The translations under genes were made by a program, and so were the position numbers. Below are positions 33,765 through 46,251 of a stretch of DNA of 64,000 nt, in pieces. Each line of letters opens with the position of its first letter. The first letter of the stretch is position 1. A model generated the notes under the pieces. The model was not told the origin of the DNA. It did not search any database and saw nothing but the letters and a program-made list of their open reading frames with translations. Where the stretch lies: positions 62,001 to 126,000 of the forward strand of contig JAMXDE010000043.1 in assembly GCA_026770025.1 (NCBI GenBank), given 5' to 3'. This DNA comes from Craspedostauros australis. Taxonomy: Eukaryota; Bacillariophyta; Bacillariophyceae; Mastogloiales; Achnanthaceae.

Positions 33765-34151
33765 GATAGAACATGTACGACATCCGCGCCTTCCCGACCA
33801 TGGGGAAGTGCGATCCATCATCTCGTTATGTCCACCGGTCAATTGGGAATGTGACCATTCCGTCCTTCTTTGGTGTGCAACGGAGAGGGATGTCAGAAGT
33901 ATCGGTGACTTGAGGTTCACCAAATCCGCTTTGTTCCCTTCAAGAGACGGGCGTTCGGCAACACCGTGTCTATTGATGGCTCGCACGTACGACGTGTATT
34001 ACTTCCTCGCGGGTCGTATGGTACCATGATGAGATACGATCCTCACATACCTCTTGAGGCATCGGCCACCGCTCACTTTCGCTGCTGCAATACTCATTGA
34101 TTTCGTTCAGAAGTCGCTGCCTCCGTCTGCACGAAACCCAAAGAAATCAGC
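33765..34151. other. Upstream region of the EF-hand membrane gene
   Basis: This 387-bp stretch lies between the young terminal-repeat element and the start codon of the next gene and probably contains that gene's promoter. No specific motif was assigned. Confidence 0.4.
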
Positions 34152-35365
34152 ATGGCTTCTCACTTTGTCCTCGCGGGCGCCGCCGTCGCTGCGATGATGA
34201 CAGCCAACACGGTCGCCGGTGCCAAATGCGGCGATCCGTGGCGTGAACCCTGCCTCTCTGATTCCGACATCCGATACAAAGAAAACAACGACTACGATAT
34301 GGAAAGTCAGAACAGCATTTGGGTGAGTTGAGTGGAAGATATGGTGCGACTCTGCACGAGTACACCATGATTTGAGTCTAAGCGAAGGCCGTGGTTCGGC
34401 ACGCCGCATCCGCTATGTCGCATGATCTGCGTATCGAGAGTACATCTGCTCACTCAATTGTTCGCCACGAGCCATGCAACGCCCGATTTGTCTCCATCCA
34501 ATCTGCACAGAGAGCGGTCTCCGGATACTTCACGTGCGACACGTACACATTCGGCGCTGATAATCAACCCATCGAAAGATTCACGATTGATACACCGGAT
34601 GGAGGAGTGCTTCAAGTTGGAGCTTTCCCATACAGGGTCTTCAGCAACTACTCTGTCCGAGGCACCAGGAGCAGCAGTCACCGATACACCATCTTCCCAC
34701 CAGTTGAGGGGGGCTTTCCCGTTGGTATTGCTCGAGCCTTCGATGTGTACGGGACATCAAGCTTCGAGCTGGATGGTAGGGCGATCACCTTGCCGTTTCA
34801 GACCGCATTCAATATCACAGAGGAATCGTTCTCCATCACGGACACGTCGGTCACTTCTCCGGTTGGCGACGACACCCTCTTCACCAAGAGTTTTCGAGAA
34901 GGTGAAGAAGGCAATTTCTTAGCTACATCGATCACTTGCATCGACAAGGAATGCGATAGCATTCGTGAACAGAGCGTTACTTTCAGTGGCGGCAACTTCT
35001 CCCTCACCCAAGGATGCACCCTCAGGCGGATCACAGAGCAAGAATTCATCGACGGTATCGTGGCCATCTACCAGGAGTTCAGGGTCCCACCGGCTGCCCA
35101 AGTCCCAGTCCCAATGACAGGTTCCTCTGCCGCGGGCTTCTTTCCGACGGAAGAGCAGTGGTGTCAGGTAAGTTCAGCAGCGGAGAGAAAACGATCGACC
35201 AGCCTGACGATGTTGCTCGTACCGATTCCAAATGTTTCACTTCATGATTTCGTGAAATTGTGGCGATCGCGCCATTCGCTCTGTCGTTCTCATCACCTCT
35301 CGATCATTATTTGCTGATTCGCTCCATTCTGTTTCCTCCTTTCGCCTCTTTCTCTAAATCATTCC

Positions 35366-35403
<38 letters not shown>

Positions 35404-36301
35404 GCATGGACGACACAGTTCGATCCCAACTGCGCCACAAACCCATACCAAGAGCCAACCACACCCGTCAAGTCAGGAGTCATCGCTGGATTCACCATCG
35501 GCGGTGTCCTCTTCTTCCTCATCATAGTCGCCATCGCAGTCTACATATACAACAAACAACAGGCAAAGAGATACCGTGCCGTATTCGCCGCACGTGTTGC
35601 ACAGACCATGAGCATCCGCGTACCGGCCAGACGCATGGATGCTGCGGCATTGGCCCGCGAGTTCCAGAAGATCGACGCCCAATCCACGGCCAACAAGAGT
35701 GACCGACGTGCGAGCTCCGTTGGCAACATCACGAAGGAGGGCATGTGGGAGTTCTTGAGCTCCGGAAAGGCGGTCGAGATGAACCGCCATGACTTCGAAG
35801 CGTTGTGGGCAGTGATGGATGCCGATGGCAGCGGATATGTTGACTTCCTTGAGTTCTGTGCTTTCATGGGTCAGGTGAGTGTGCTTCCTGTTCTATGGGG
35901 CGGCGCGGTGTGTTTCATTTGGTATGCGTGGATGGTATGCGCAGCTGGTATGGTGTATCTGTTTTGCCAACCATTCAGCCATCCATCCATCCATCCATCC
36001 ATTCATTCATTCGCCATGCTATCGTACTCGCATCTGACATGATGTCTTTGTTCCAAAACCATCCATCCCTTTCTGCTGCGATCTTTGATTTGCTTCTTCG
36101 ACTGTGCAGTGTCATGAGGAATATGACAATGCTCGCGACAATCGCACGTTGATGGCGGAGCGTTTGTCCCGTCGCTTCTCCATGCGCCTGTCGCAGATCG
36201 AGGAAGACGCTGCAGGTCAAGCTGCTGATGCTGCAGCGACAGCCGATCCTGAGAATCCTGGAGAAGAGAAGGAGGAAGAAGATGTGCCAGGTAGTGCTTA
36301 A
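34152..36301 (+). CDS. Secretory single-TM protein with cytosolic EF-hand (paralogue A)
   Basis: Four exons (34152-34322, 34511-35167, 35419-35874, 36110-36301) join in phase 0 at every junction to give 491 residues. All introns are GT-AG. Residues 1-24 form a signal peptide ending AGA, followed by a Cys motif (KCGDPWREPCL) and an ectodomain to about residue 290 with sequons and Cys pairs (YFTCDTYTFG, SITCIDKECD, EEQWCQ, DPNCATNPYQEP). A TM segment (VIAGFTIGGVLFFLIIVAIA, about 296-315) leads to a basic stop-transfer KQQAKRYR. In the cytosolic part one canonical EF-hand loop, DADGSGYVDFLE (about 410-421), should bind Ca2+. A degenerate helix-loop precedes it, and an acidic C-terminus ends the protein. 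The family is unrecognised. The paralogue at 41698-43782 has the same exon layout. A Ca2+-linked surface or secretory-pathway role is inference. Confidence 0.85.
35371..35403. repeat. (CAAT)n run in intron 2 of paralogue A
   Basis: About eight copies of the CAAT tetranucleotide lie just before the exon 3 acceptor. Paralogue B has only two or three copies at the same place. Confidence 0.85.
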
Positions 36302-38866
36302 TCGTCAGTTGAGGAATTCACCATCATAGATCAACTGGGGATGCTCTGTCAAAGACCAAAATTCGAGTCGATGATGAGGCAACCAGCTGGTTGCAAGGGG
36401 TGATGGCAAGATGTCGTTTCATGGCCACACGTTGGGCAAAAGCGCATGCGCAGCTGAATGCGTGCACATTCCGCAATGGGAAGTTCTTGGAATATAATAG
36501 TGGAATAGACAAGTCAAGTCGAGGCATTGAATCTACACCATTTTTCTATTGCGACTATGCGCCACCGCGTCTTCGATGTCACGTGATGCGAAGCCATTTG
36601 AAGTGATGCCTTGGTGATGTGGGCCGCAAACGCCCAAGGCACCACAAGATCGCGCTCGTTGATATCCGAACCCGAAGTTGGTCGAAGTAGTCAATACTGG
36701 ATCTTCGACAATATCGTAAATGCGAACACGAAGGAATCGTTGGAATTCAGCAGGGACAGACTACCTCCACACTTATGGTGTCCCACCTCGATGTTCGAAA
36801 TTAGCATGACGGAAACATTCTGACCCTGATGACCACAACACCTGCCTCCTTCTCCTCTTCTTCATTCACGAATCATTGTCTAACTCCATACCATGATCGA
36901 CTCGATTCAAATTGTTCTGGGTGCTATGCTCTTCAGATCCTTTGAATTGCAAACCTCGATTCCTTCTTTGACTATGGCAACGATCACATTGTCACAGTAA
37001 TGCCGTAGAGATCTAACCTGCTTCAACAAGAGCAGAGAATCCAACTGTGCATTCCAACAACAACTGCTGCTGCATCTCCTTTGGAACTTCAACAGAATTC
37101 TGAGCTGTTATGCTCTACATTGCAAAGCAACAGCAGAAGTGGAAAGAGGAGTAGAAGAAGCAAACAATGCCTGTCCTCAACACTGAACCATGAGGATCAG
37201 TGCAGAGTCATGTGCACCGTGTAACATCATTTCTTCATCCTACTACTACAACAAACTAACTCATACAACACAAGCACAAGATTAGTACAACAAGCATCAC
37301 TCTTAATCATCGTTCTATTACTCTATTTCGACAAGCTCACTCTGTGTGAACCGCATCGAATGGTTATCCTGAAACCGGCAGTTTGCAAGACTTTTCTCAC
37401 CAATTCGTGTGAACAGACAGCGCACAAATCCAACTGTTGGAAATCCAGGGTGGTGGTGATAGTAGAAAACTAATCGTTTGTTAGAATCTACTTCTCTGAA
37501 CTGTGAGCTCTTCATTGCTCTCAACTTCCAAAGTTCGATCTCCTCCTGAGATCTCCATGACTGCATCTATTAGATCAGCATGCATTCATCTTGCATCCAC
37601 CATGATTGTGCATGCTTAGCAATGTTACCCATCTCCATGAATTCATCTTGTTGTCTTGCCTCCAATAGTTTTGTTAGCATAGACAGCGTTGATTCACAGT
37701 CGTTGCCAACTTGTTCCATTCGATTGGATTGCCATCTCCATGTTAAAAAACAGCTTGGGCGATTGCTCCTGCAGTTTCTCATCTTGGGACAATCTCTGAT
37801 CCTCTCCAACCATTCACTGGTTTGCCATCAGGGATTTATTCACAGGCCATCTCATACTTCATCACACCGGCCATCTCGAATCCTCTTTTCTTGTTCGTTG
37901 CGACATAGGACTGTAGTCGCGTGTATCGTGATGCTGGTCACAAATCCAACATCGCCGCCCCCTGCAACATACACGTGTGACTCCCATTCGTGCATTGAGG
38001 TCACAAACGTCATGATCTGGTTCGCATCCGTCATGCCATGTTCTTCGCCTCAAACGTGCAGCTCACATTTTTTGGTGTCACACAACGATCCAGATTGGGA
38101 GGTGCGGTAATGTTGCGTTTCATGACGCTCGATCATCCGCACGCATGGGAGATGCGGCAATAAGGTGTTTCAGAACACCCGATTCCTGACATTTGCGAAC
38201 GTGCAAACCCTGAATGGTGTCGTATGCAGTAATTTTCATTTGCAAGCCACCAACGATCGCCACAGGTGCGTCACCGTCGCGGCCACAAATCGTGTTTCGT
38301 TGGCCGGGCGAAACCAAACCAAACCAAATGATGACGGGCGTCCATGCGTGCTCGCTGTCGATGCATAGAGACAAGCCGCGAGCACGCGCGTGTACTCTAT
38401 GCTCCATCACGCAATCTCCACACAACGTGATCTTGTCACAAGCGCGCACCGGCACGAACAGCAACTGTGCCAATCAAAGCTCTTTCCCTTTCCGAGACTC
38501 AATTAGCCATCGCAGACCGCCAAGTAACACCATGTGAGAAGTACAAAAAAGTGGCCTCCTCCCAGCTTCTTCGTCACAGGCTGGCAACGATGGATAGTCG
38601 TACATCTTTCTCATCACCGTCGCGACACTCGCTTCTTTGCAAATCCTCCTCCTCTATCCATCTCCATCAGGCAGGAGATTGGTGCTGGCCGGCACGGAAG
38701 AAGGGCACCAACCACTCGGAGAGATGCCGGCGAGGGAATGCCGAATTCGTCACACACCACTCACATTTCATAAAATCAAACACCAACAAAAGAAAACGCA
38801 AACGCCAAAACAATAACAATAACAAACACAAAAGCAAACACAAAAACAAATCACCGAAGATCCAGC
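36302..38866. other. Intergenic, dispersed repeat; no gene recognised
   Basis: This stretch lies between paralogue A and the peroxidase gene. It contains a segment (37166-37430) related to 50018-50285. A 176-codon frame on the plus strand at 37580-38110 has no recognisable motif. Confidence 0.4.
37166..37430 (+). repeat. Dispersed repeat, related to 50018-50285
   Basis: The two segments share CACTGAACCATGAGGATCAG and, in the same order, TTTCTTCATCCT, ATACAACACAAG/ATACACAAG, TAGTACAAC and CCGGCAGT. Identity is perhaps 65-70% by eye over about 260 bp. Weaker similarity continues about 150 bp upstream. It could be part of an LTR or leader of an old retroelement; no ends were found. Confidence 0.65.
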
Positions 38867-40381
38867 ATGAAGACCAGCCTCGCAACTCTCCTCGCAACCA
38901 TTGCTGCCGCACAGGCATGCCCATACCTCGGATACACCGCGGGCGGTGACAACCCCCACGACAGCGATGCTGCCTCTCCACGCACAGACAATGCCGTGAA
39001 TGGGTCCGCCCGTCGTACCCGTGGATTGAGCCAGGATGCATCTGGCCGAGCCACTGGCGATGATGTCACCCCGCTCAACTTCCCGACCCCACGCGACGCA
39101 GTCAACGCGCTGCGACAGGATATTGTTGACCTTATCGCAAGCAACTACCGCCTTGCACCTCAACTCATTCGTCTCACCTTCCATGACTGCGTCGATGTGT
39201 GTGATGGATGCATCGACCTTTCCAACAAGGACAACGGCGGATTGCTCACTCCAGTCGAGGCGCTTCGTCCGCTCGTGAAGACGTACTCCCAATACCTCAC
39301 CCGCACAGATATCTGGGGGCTGGCTGGATTGGTCGCAGCGGAAGGGATGCAACCCAACAACAACTTCGAGTACCGATTTGATTACTTCGGTCGGCCAACA
39401 TGCGATGCTGCTGCAGGTTACACCGACGTCGCAGGTCCACCACGGGAAATGCCAGGACTGGACTTCACCACCGAACAAACTGTCGCCTACTTCAAGAAAC
39501 ACTTCGGTCTCACCGCTGACGAGACTGTCGCCGCTATTGGAGCACACACAATGTAAGTTGAGCTTCCTGTTCTAGTGAGAGTTTGAATGCGCACTGTAGG
39601 TACGAGCTCTGCCGACATCCTTGCAAGCATCCATCTACCTGGAGCACACATGCATGTCATGTGCACGACACAAGCGTCTCGCTCACCATTTCTGCCTCCA
39701 TCGACTCTCGACCAACCAATAATTTATTTCCATCTGTTGTCCATCCATCCATCCATCCATCCATGTACGCACCAACAACGCAGCGGACAAATCACGGTTG
39801 CGCCGTCCGGCCCCATCACCAGCGCCCGTTGGGTGGCCGACCCAACGACGTTGGACAATGCATTCTTTGAGAGTGTGCGGGATGGAGATTTTAATGTGGC
39901 GCAGGCGCCCAACGGGGTCGCTATCTGGCAGTACATTGGAAACAGCGGTATCTACCGTGACGGCACAAGCCGCAACCTGCAGGTGGGCGACTTCCTCGTC
40001 TTCCTCAATTCCGATCTCGGTTTGGCCTACGATTTCGATGGATTCATGGATGCCGGCGGCGTCGTGAGCTGCAACATGCCTCAAGTCAATGCCACCCTCG
40101 GCGCTGTGGACTGCCCCGTCGCCAGCACCAGCAGCAAGCTGAACGAATACGTGAACGACAACGAGCTGTGGATGGAGGATTTCCGCAACGCCTACGAAAA
40201 GATGGCCAACAGCGGCTTCAACATGACCGACTTGACTGCTGTCGGCACAGCTGCTACGGGGGCCCCGTCATCGTCGCCCACATCGACCCCGACAGCAGCT
40301 CCGACATCGTCATCGTCACCGCTGGTTGGGTTGAGCACTCTGGTGGCCCTCCAATCGATTGTATATTTGCTCTTTGTTTGA
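38867..40381 (+). CDS. Secreted haem peroxidase (plant/fungal-type fold)
   Basis: Two exons (38867-39552 and 39784-40381; GTAAGT donor, GCAG acceptor, 231-bp intron) give 427 residues. The join recreates the proximal haem motif AAIGAHTIGQ, with His227 as iron ligand. The distal motif is LIRLTFHDC, with Arg102 and His106. Both are diagnostic of the non-animal haem peroxidase superfamily, which oxidises substrates with H2O2. Residues 1-17 are a signal peptide (MKTSLATLLATIAAAQA). The DIWGLAGLVAAEG helix resembles that of class I enzymes, but the secretion signal and Cys residues (CVDVCDGC) do not fit class I cleanly. The C-terminus is a Ser/Thr/Pro/Ala-rich spacer plus a final hydrophobic stretch (VALQSIVYLLFV), as in GPI-anchored or tail-anchored surface proteins. 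The gene sits between the two EF-hand membrane paralogues. Confidence 0.9.
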
Positions 40382-41697
40382 TCATGACGAAAGCTCAAAA
40401 ATGACCAACATGGCGAAGGCGAAGCCACGATCAACTACCTGTAAACATGAACTAATAGGCTTTTACCGTAACCCCGTATCTATTCGCGTGTTCACGAATC
40501 ACGGTTTCTGGCGTGAGGTGACAAACATCGGCACAGCGATGGATGTGTGACTTGGTGTGCTAGTAACACATCACAGAACGATTGTGCATTCGAGGTGCGA
40601 ATGCTCACTGATTGCTGGAGCTTTGTTCGGTCTTGTCTCTTCCCGCTTTGTCCAGCCTCCAAGGAGCGCAAGTACCGGTTAGTCGAGAGTTGACGCCATG
40701 TCCTGTTGAAACAGGTCTCAATCCTGTTGCTCATGTAGACCGGGTGGGGCTACAATTGGTTCACTAAGTTAGTTGTTCTGTTATCCCGGGTTTGTAGGTT
40801 GGTGATTCCTCTTTCTCTGCGATTTATGAGCTCGACTTGTCTGTCAAAAGTCAACTCATGTCAATCTCCAGTTGCCCTGCAAACTCGTGTAGTTCTGACT
40901 CCTATTGAGTCAGATCATTTCCTAATTCCTAACGATCCACCGCGATGTGAATCCTCGACCTGCGCCAGTTTCCCGCAGTTCGTCGTGTTGTTGTCTTATT
41001 TGGTCTTGGTTGTGTCAGACAGAGATTCAGGAACTCGATTGCGTCAGTCTCTAATCCTGACGTCTTACCTAAGTGGTTCCTCTCATCCATATATATCTGG
41101 TCTTGCTCCTCTGCTGACGTTCATGCTCTGCTCCTCACGTTCCCGCTGACGTTAGATTCCTCTCGGCTCGTAGATTATTTGTTTCTGAAGATTCCGAGAT
41201 TCTTTCGTCATATTCGAGGATTCTGCTGTAAATTTCCGTTTTCGGGTTTGGAACATTTGATCGTGAGAAGGAGTTCTGGACAAACAAATATGTGTGAGCA
41301 GTCATTTGCGCAACTGTGACCCCTACCGGGTCATACACGAATCTGAATATTCGTCATGTTCCAACAATGTCCCACCATGACGGAGCGTTGAAGACAGGGG
41401 GAATGAGAACAGTGGACACGGATTTGCTGATTCAATTTCTTCTTGTGATGGGTGTCTGGCTTGTGCTGCACCGCTCTGCACAGACGCGTGTATGTGTGTG
41501 TACGCGCTATTGGCATGATGGGCGTTGAAGCACGGTCACAATGGCAGCCGCAGCCGCAGCTGATGGACCACATCAAGACCACAACGAGTTGTGGGCAAGG
41601 CGCATTGAAGCTCCGCAGGTGGGAAACGAACTGTCGATGTTCTCACAAATTCTGATCTGGCCAGAAATTCAGCCTCCATGAGATCAATGAATTCAGC
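40382..41697. other. Intergenic, possible LTR fragment
   Basis: No coding region was recognised. The stretch 40734-41337 has the look of an LTR; see that entry. Confidence 0.4.
40734..41337. repeat. Possible solo LTR (weak)
   Basis: The stretch begins TGTAGACCGGGTGGGGCTAC and ends TGACCCCTACCGGGTCATACA, so its ends are imperfect inverted repeats with TG and CA termini, as in many LTRs. I found no target duplication and no second copy in the window, so the call is tentative. If real, it is a broken, old fossil. Confidence 0.3.
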
Positions 41698-43782
41698 ATG
41701 ACCTCTCGCTTCCTCATCGCAGGTATCGCCGTCGCCGCCGCCATGACGGGCAGCATGGTGGCTGGTGCCAAATGCGGCAATCCATGGCGCGAACCCTGCC
41801 TCTCTGATTCAGATCCTCGTTACAAGGATAATGCCAAGTACGACGTTGCCGATCAGCCAGGAATCTTGGTACGTCTTCGCAACGCAACCATGGAGCTTGA
41901 TCATGTTTGCACCTCTGCCAGTACTGCCCACTTTCTTTGTCCTTGCCTCACCTTTCGTCCTATTCTCCGGTGTGTGGCCAATTTGCTGCTTGGCATATCC
42001 CGGCGCATATCAATCGCATACTTCTGCATCTCTCTCTCTCTCAAGCCTGCCTTTGCTGGGTTCTTCGTCTGTGATTCGTACACTTACGGACCAGACTCCC
42101 AGCCTCTCGTGGTGGAAGCAACCCCCATCGCTGGACTAGGAACATTCTTGACGGGTGGGTTCCCATCAAGGATGTACAGCAACTACACACGCTCAGGAAC
42201 AAGAACATTCCTTCATCGATACAGAATCCTGCCCCCAGCACCAGAGGTCGGCACAATCGGGCTGGCGCAGGCCTTGGACGTCTTTGGAACGTCAACCTTT
42301 GAGCTGGATGGGAGAACTGTCACCTTGCCCTTTCAACAAAACCTGGATTTCCCTCGCCGCCAGGCAGGTGAAGAAAACACGATCACATACCCAGTTGGAA
42401 ATGACACCACTGTGACCAAGGGAGTTGTGGCAGGTCGGAGATTCTTGACCGCTGTGACCACAATCACATGCCTCGATGAAGCCTGCAGTGCTCAAAGAGA
42501 GATTAGTTCTGTTTACAACAGCTCCAAGTTGCTGTTTTTTGTGAGCTGCAACAGCCAGCGCATCACAGAAGACGAGTTCATTGTGGGAATCAGGAGCGAC
42601 TACAACAAGTTCGCTGTGCCTGAAGCATTCCGCATCGAGGTGCCCATGACCAACACTTCGCTCACTGGTGTATTCCCATCGGAGGAGCAATGGTGTGAGG
42701 CAAGTACATCTATTCTGTATTCTACAGATACCAAGGCTTATATTCGGAGTGCAGTTGGCATCGGCGACCTTTTTGACCTCACATATCTGCCGCTGCTTCC
42801 CCCCTCTCACATTCCTGATCTTCTTTAATTTTCTATCTCTCCCTTCCCTCCATGCATTCCACCAATCAATCAATGCATGGACAACACAGTTCGATCCCAA
42901 CTGCGCCACAAACCCATACCAAGAGCCAACCACACCTGTCAAGTCAGGAGTCATCGCTGGATTCACCATCGGCGGTGTCCTCCTCTTTCTCATCGTAGTC
43001 GCCATCGCAGTCTACATATACAACAAACAACAGGCAAAGAGATACCGTGCCGTATTCGCCGCACGTGTTGCACAGACCATGAGCATCCGCGTACCGGCCA
43101 GACGCATGGATGCCGCTGCATTGGCCCGCGAGTTCCAGAAGATCGACGCCCAATCCACGGCCGACAAGAGTGACCGACGTGCGAGCTCCATTGGCAACAT
43201 CACGAAGGAGGGCATGTGGGAGTTCTTGAGCTCCGGAAAGGCTGTTGAAATGAACCGTCATGACTTCGAAGCGTTGTGGGCGGTGATGGATGCCGATGGC
43301 AGCGGATATGTTGACTTCCTTGAGTTCTGTGCTTTCATGGGTCAGGTGAGTGTGCTTCCTGTGGTATGAGTGGGTGGCATGATGATGCGCACGTATGGTG
43401 TATCTATGTTTCCAACCATTCAGCCATCCATCCATTCATTCATTCATTCATTCATTCATTCATTCATTCATTCATTCATTCATTCATTCATTCGTCACAC
43501 TATCGTACTCGCATCTGACATGATGTCTTTGTTCCAAAACCATCCATCCCTTTCTGCCACAATCTTTGGTTTGCTTCTTTGACTGTGCAGTGTCATGAGG
43601 AATACGACAATGCTCGCGACAATCGCACGTTGATGGCGGAGCGTTTGTCCCGTCGCTTCTCCATGCGCCTGTCGCAGATTGAGGAAGACGCTGCAGGTCA
43701 AGCAGCTACTGAAGCAGGCGCAGGTGCAGTGGAATCGACCGAGAATGTCGGAAAAGCCAAGGAGAATGACGAAGAGGCCTAG
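41698..43782 (+). CDS. Secretory single-TM protein with cytosolic EF-hand (paralogue B)
   Basis: Four exons (41698-41868, 42046-42699, 42890-43345, 43591-43782) give 490 residues, with the same phases and almost the same exon lengths as paralogue A (171, 654, 456 and 192 nt). A signal peptide ends in VAGA before KCGNPWREPCL. The ectodomain (FFVCDSYTYGPD, TITCLDEAC, EEQWCE) shares roughly 45% of residues with A by eye. From the end of intron 2 to mid exon 4 the two genes are almost identical, including the TM helix and the EF-hand loop DADGSGYVDFLE. Intron 2 appears to use a GC donor (GAG|GCAAGT) where A has CAG|GTAAGT. The last 20 or so residues differ from A. The family is unrecognised. Confidence 0.85.
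43427..43492. repeat. (CATT)n run in intron 3 of paralogue B
   Basis: A few CCAT units are followed by about 14 perfect CATT units. Paralogue A has a shorter CCAT/CATT tract at 35979-36010 in the matching intron. Confidence 0.9.
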
Positions 43783-44720
43783 AGCGATCCAAGATCTCCA
43801 AAACACTAACAACGCGAACAAATGTTTCCAACACATCAGCGATCGCAGTACTGTTTATTCATGAAAGCATCCAATGGCACCGAATCATGACTACCATGCT
43901 GGATGGAATCTGCGGCGGCCCGATTGCGATGTCCAACATGACGAGTATCTTATTTTCGCTAGCCATGGTCGTGCGGCACGAAATCCATTTTCCATTTCAT
44001 CAGTGAATGTGTGTGCTCGGATCAACTTTGTGTACGAGGACAGCAGGCGATGTGCATGTCACCAAGAGCCCCCAGTCCGTTGGAACTTCGATAGCCAAAG
44101 CATAAGCTAGATGCAGAGAGTACTCTTGTATGCACATGTCATTCTGAGCTTGCTGCGCTGAATACGATGTCTCTCTCTCTCTCTCTCTCTCTCTCCTCGT
44201 TGTCTCAAAACAATCCATCGTGTCACTGTTTCTTGGATCCGTGGGTGCAGGTCGCCAAGAGCGACAGGTGAGTTGTCGTCCGACTGGCGCGTTGAGCGTT
44301 AAATTCGAATTTGTTTTTCCGCCACACAAACGTAAATTCCATCAAACCTCCTCGCTGCCTGCGCAACGTCCATGACGCAACATGAATCCTCGTCGAGCCA
44401 TGCATACTAACGACGACACAAAGGGAAGAGCTCCACAATTCGGCAAAGTCAGGCTGAAACAAGATGCTGCAATCAGCGACGTGATGTGCATTTTGCTTGA
44501 GGCAGATCCAAGCGCAATAGATCCAGTCTGGGCTGAAGGGGGAAGAGCTGAAGGGAACGAGAAAGCAATCACCTGGCTTTCCGAAGACACCAATGGACTC
44601 GTCGGTGTCGCTCCTTGCGCTTGAACTGTTCATTTCACACTCGTTCCTGTTCGGAAAGGGCAGAGTGGGGAAAAGTGAGGATGTTCGCACCCGATGTAAC
44701 GCCGTCGCCGCCGCCACCGC

Positions 44721-44753
<33 letters not shown>

Positions 44754-44867
44754 TTGCTACAAAATCAATTTGAGACAATCCCAAAACCAGATTTCAACCA
44801 CTCATCGCACATCCCACATCCCACAATCATCCAACAGTGCACCAAACATCAATCCAAGAATATTGTT
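43783..44867. other. Intergenic, simple repeats only
   Basis: A CT run near 44170-44194 and an ATC run near 44724-44752 are present. Frames of 80-176 codons occur on both strands, but none shows a motif. Confidence 0.4.
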
Positions 44868-45566
44868 TGTTGGCAAGTTCCACACATGGATGACTCTTGC
44901 ACTGTAGACGATGGTAGTGGTGGTGTTTTTATTTCAATTGCTATTTCATTTCATTGTTGTTCCAATAGCCCAACTATGAGTTGGCACGTGAGATGCTCTC
45001 TCTCCGTTTCTTGTATTCTCTCTCTCTCTCTTTCTTGCATGTTGGTACTACGTGATACTCTGTATTCGACATGTACTTGGTTGTCTCATCTTCTCCTAGC
45101 CCCTACTCTGCGTGGAGTTGCTAAAGCCTCATTCAAACTCCTCTTTGCATATCCACGATCTCCATGAACCCAACGTCAAAGAATCTTTGGCTTCTTGTTC
45201 TGATGTGGAGTCAGCTGTCAATGTGGTGACATGATGACATTGTGTCAACACCAGCTGTCATCATCTTCCACGCTCCTTGAGATTTCATACTCTGTTGATG
45301 ATGTAGATGCAAGGCAAAGGTGATGTCATTTAAGGCATAGTTGGGAAGTAGGTTGGTTTGGATTCAGTGTCACTTGTTTCTGTCAAATAGATGGACAGAC
45401 CAAATATCTGAGGCTCTCAGAAATTGTGAACACATTGGCACACGTAAATTCGTGATGTGATTCACTCAATCACACTTCACTGATGACCCAAATGTCAGTA
45501 CTGTTTGCGCGCCGAGTGAGAGAACAATGGGTGAGCGATGCACATGCACATATGCACATTCTGACA
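44868..45566 (-). mobile_element. Solo copia-family LTR (inverted)
   Basis: This segment matches, in reverse orientation, the LTR at 23512-24300 along its length. On the plus strand it starts TGTTGGCAAGTTCC and ends CATTCTGACA. It is shorter than the others (699 bp) and diverged. No coding region of the element adjoins it, and no target duplication is visible. It is an old fossil. Confidence 0.75.
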
Positions 45567-46251
45567 CCCAAAGGGGGCACCAGCCAGGGCTGCAGAGCCA
45601 CTGCCACAACCTGAAGGAGACGAATGAGAGGCAGAGTGGATGGCCCCAAAGTCAAAGACTGTCATGGCAGGAAGAGAGGCAGGCTGAGGGGAAAGGAAAG
45701 TGTTCACAGCAAGGAAGGATGGGTTTTCCATGATCAACCATGAAACCACGTGCTGGCTTGATGCTCGATGTGGTGGATGTTGCAGTTGTGGAGTGATGAG
45801 ATGTTTCTGTTGTTTGCATCCTTTCTCTCTGCTTGCAGTCCTCGCCACTGCACTATGTCAGGATCTGTCTTGGTGTCCGAATCCAGATGTGTCATTCAAT
45901 CTGGTTCCAATGCATGTCAAGAGGAGTCTAAATCAGTTCTTGTTTGTTTGTGGCCTGTCTCATTCTCTTCCCTTAGTTGAGACACGAGCGGCGATCAAAT
46001 CCAATCCAATCCAATCAGACTGAATGCAACCAGATCACGCCAACAACAACACCAAATCTGAGACACCACAACCACGCCCACAACTGCCATCGGAATAACT
46101 CACGCCGACATCATCTCCCGATCAACACATCCACTCCCACAATAATCAAATCAATCAAACCAACAAACCAACACGGCATCCCCCTCCTCCACAACTATTC
46201 CACGAGACCATGCATACTCGCACAAAAAATAACAATATAATACACTTCAAG
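45567..46251. other. Intergenic, no gene recognised
   Basis: This stretch lies between the solo LTR and the YeeE/YedE-like pseudogene. The last 250 bases are rich in A and C, like other 5' leaders in this window. Confidence 0.4.
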
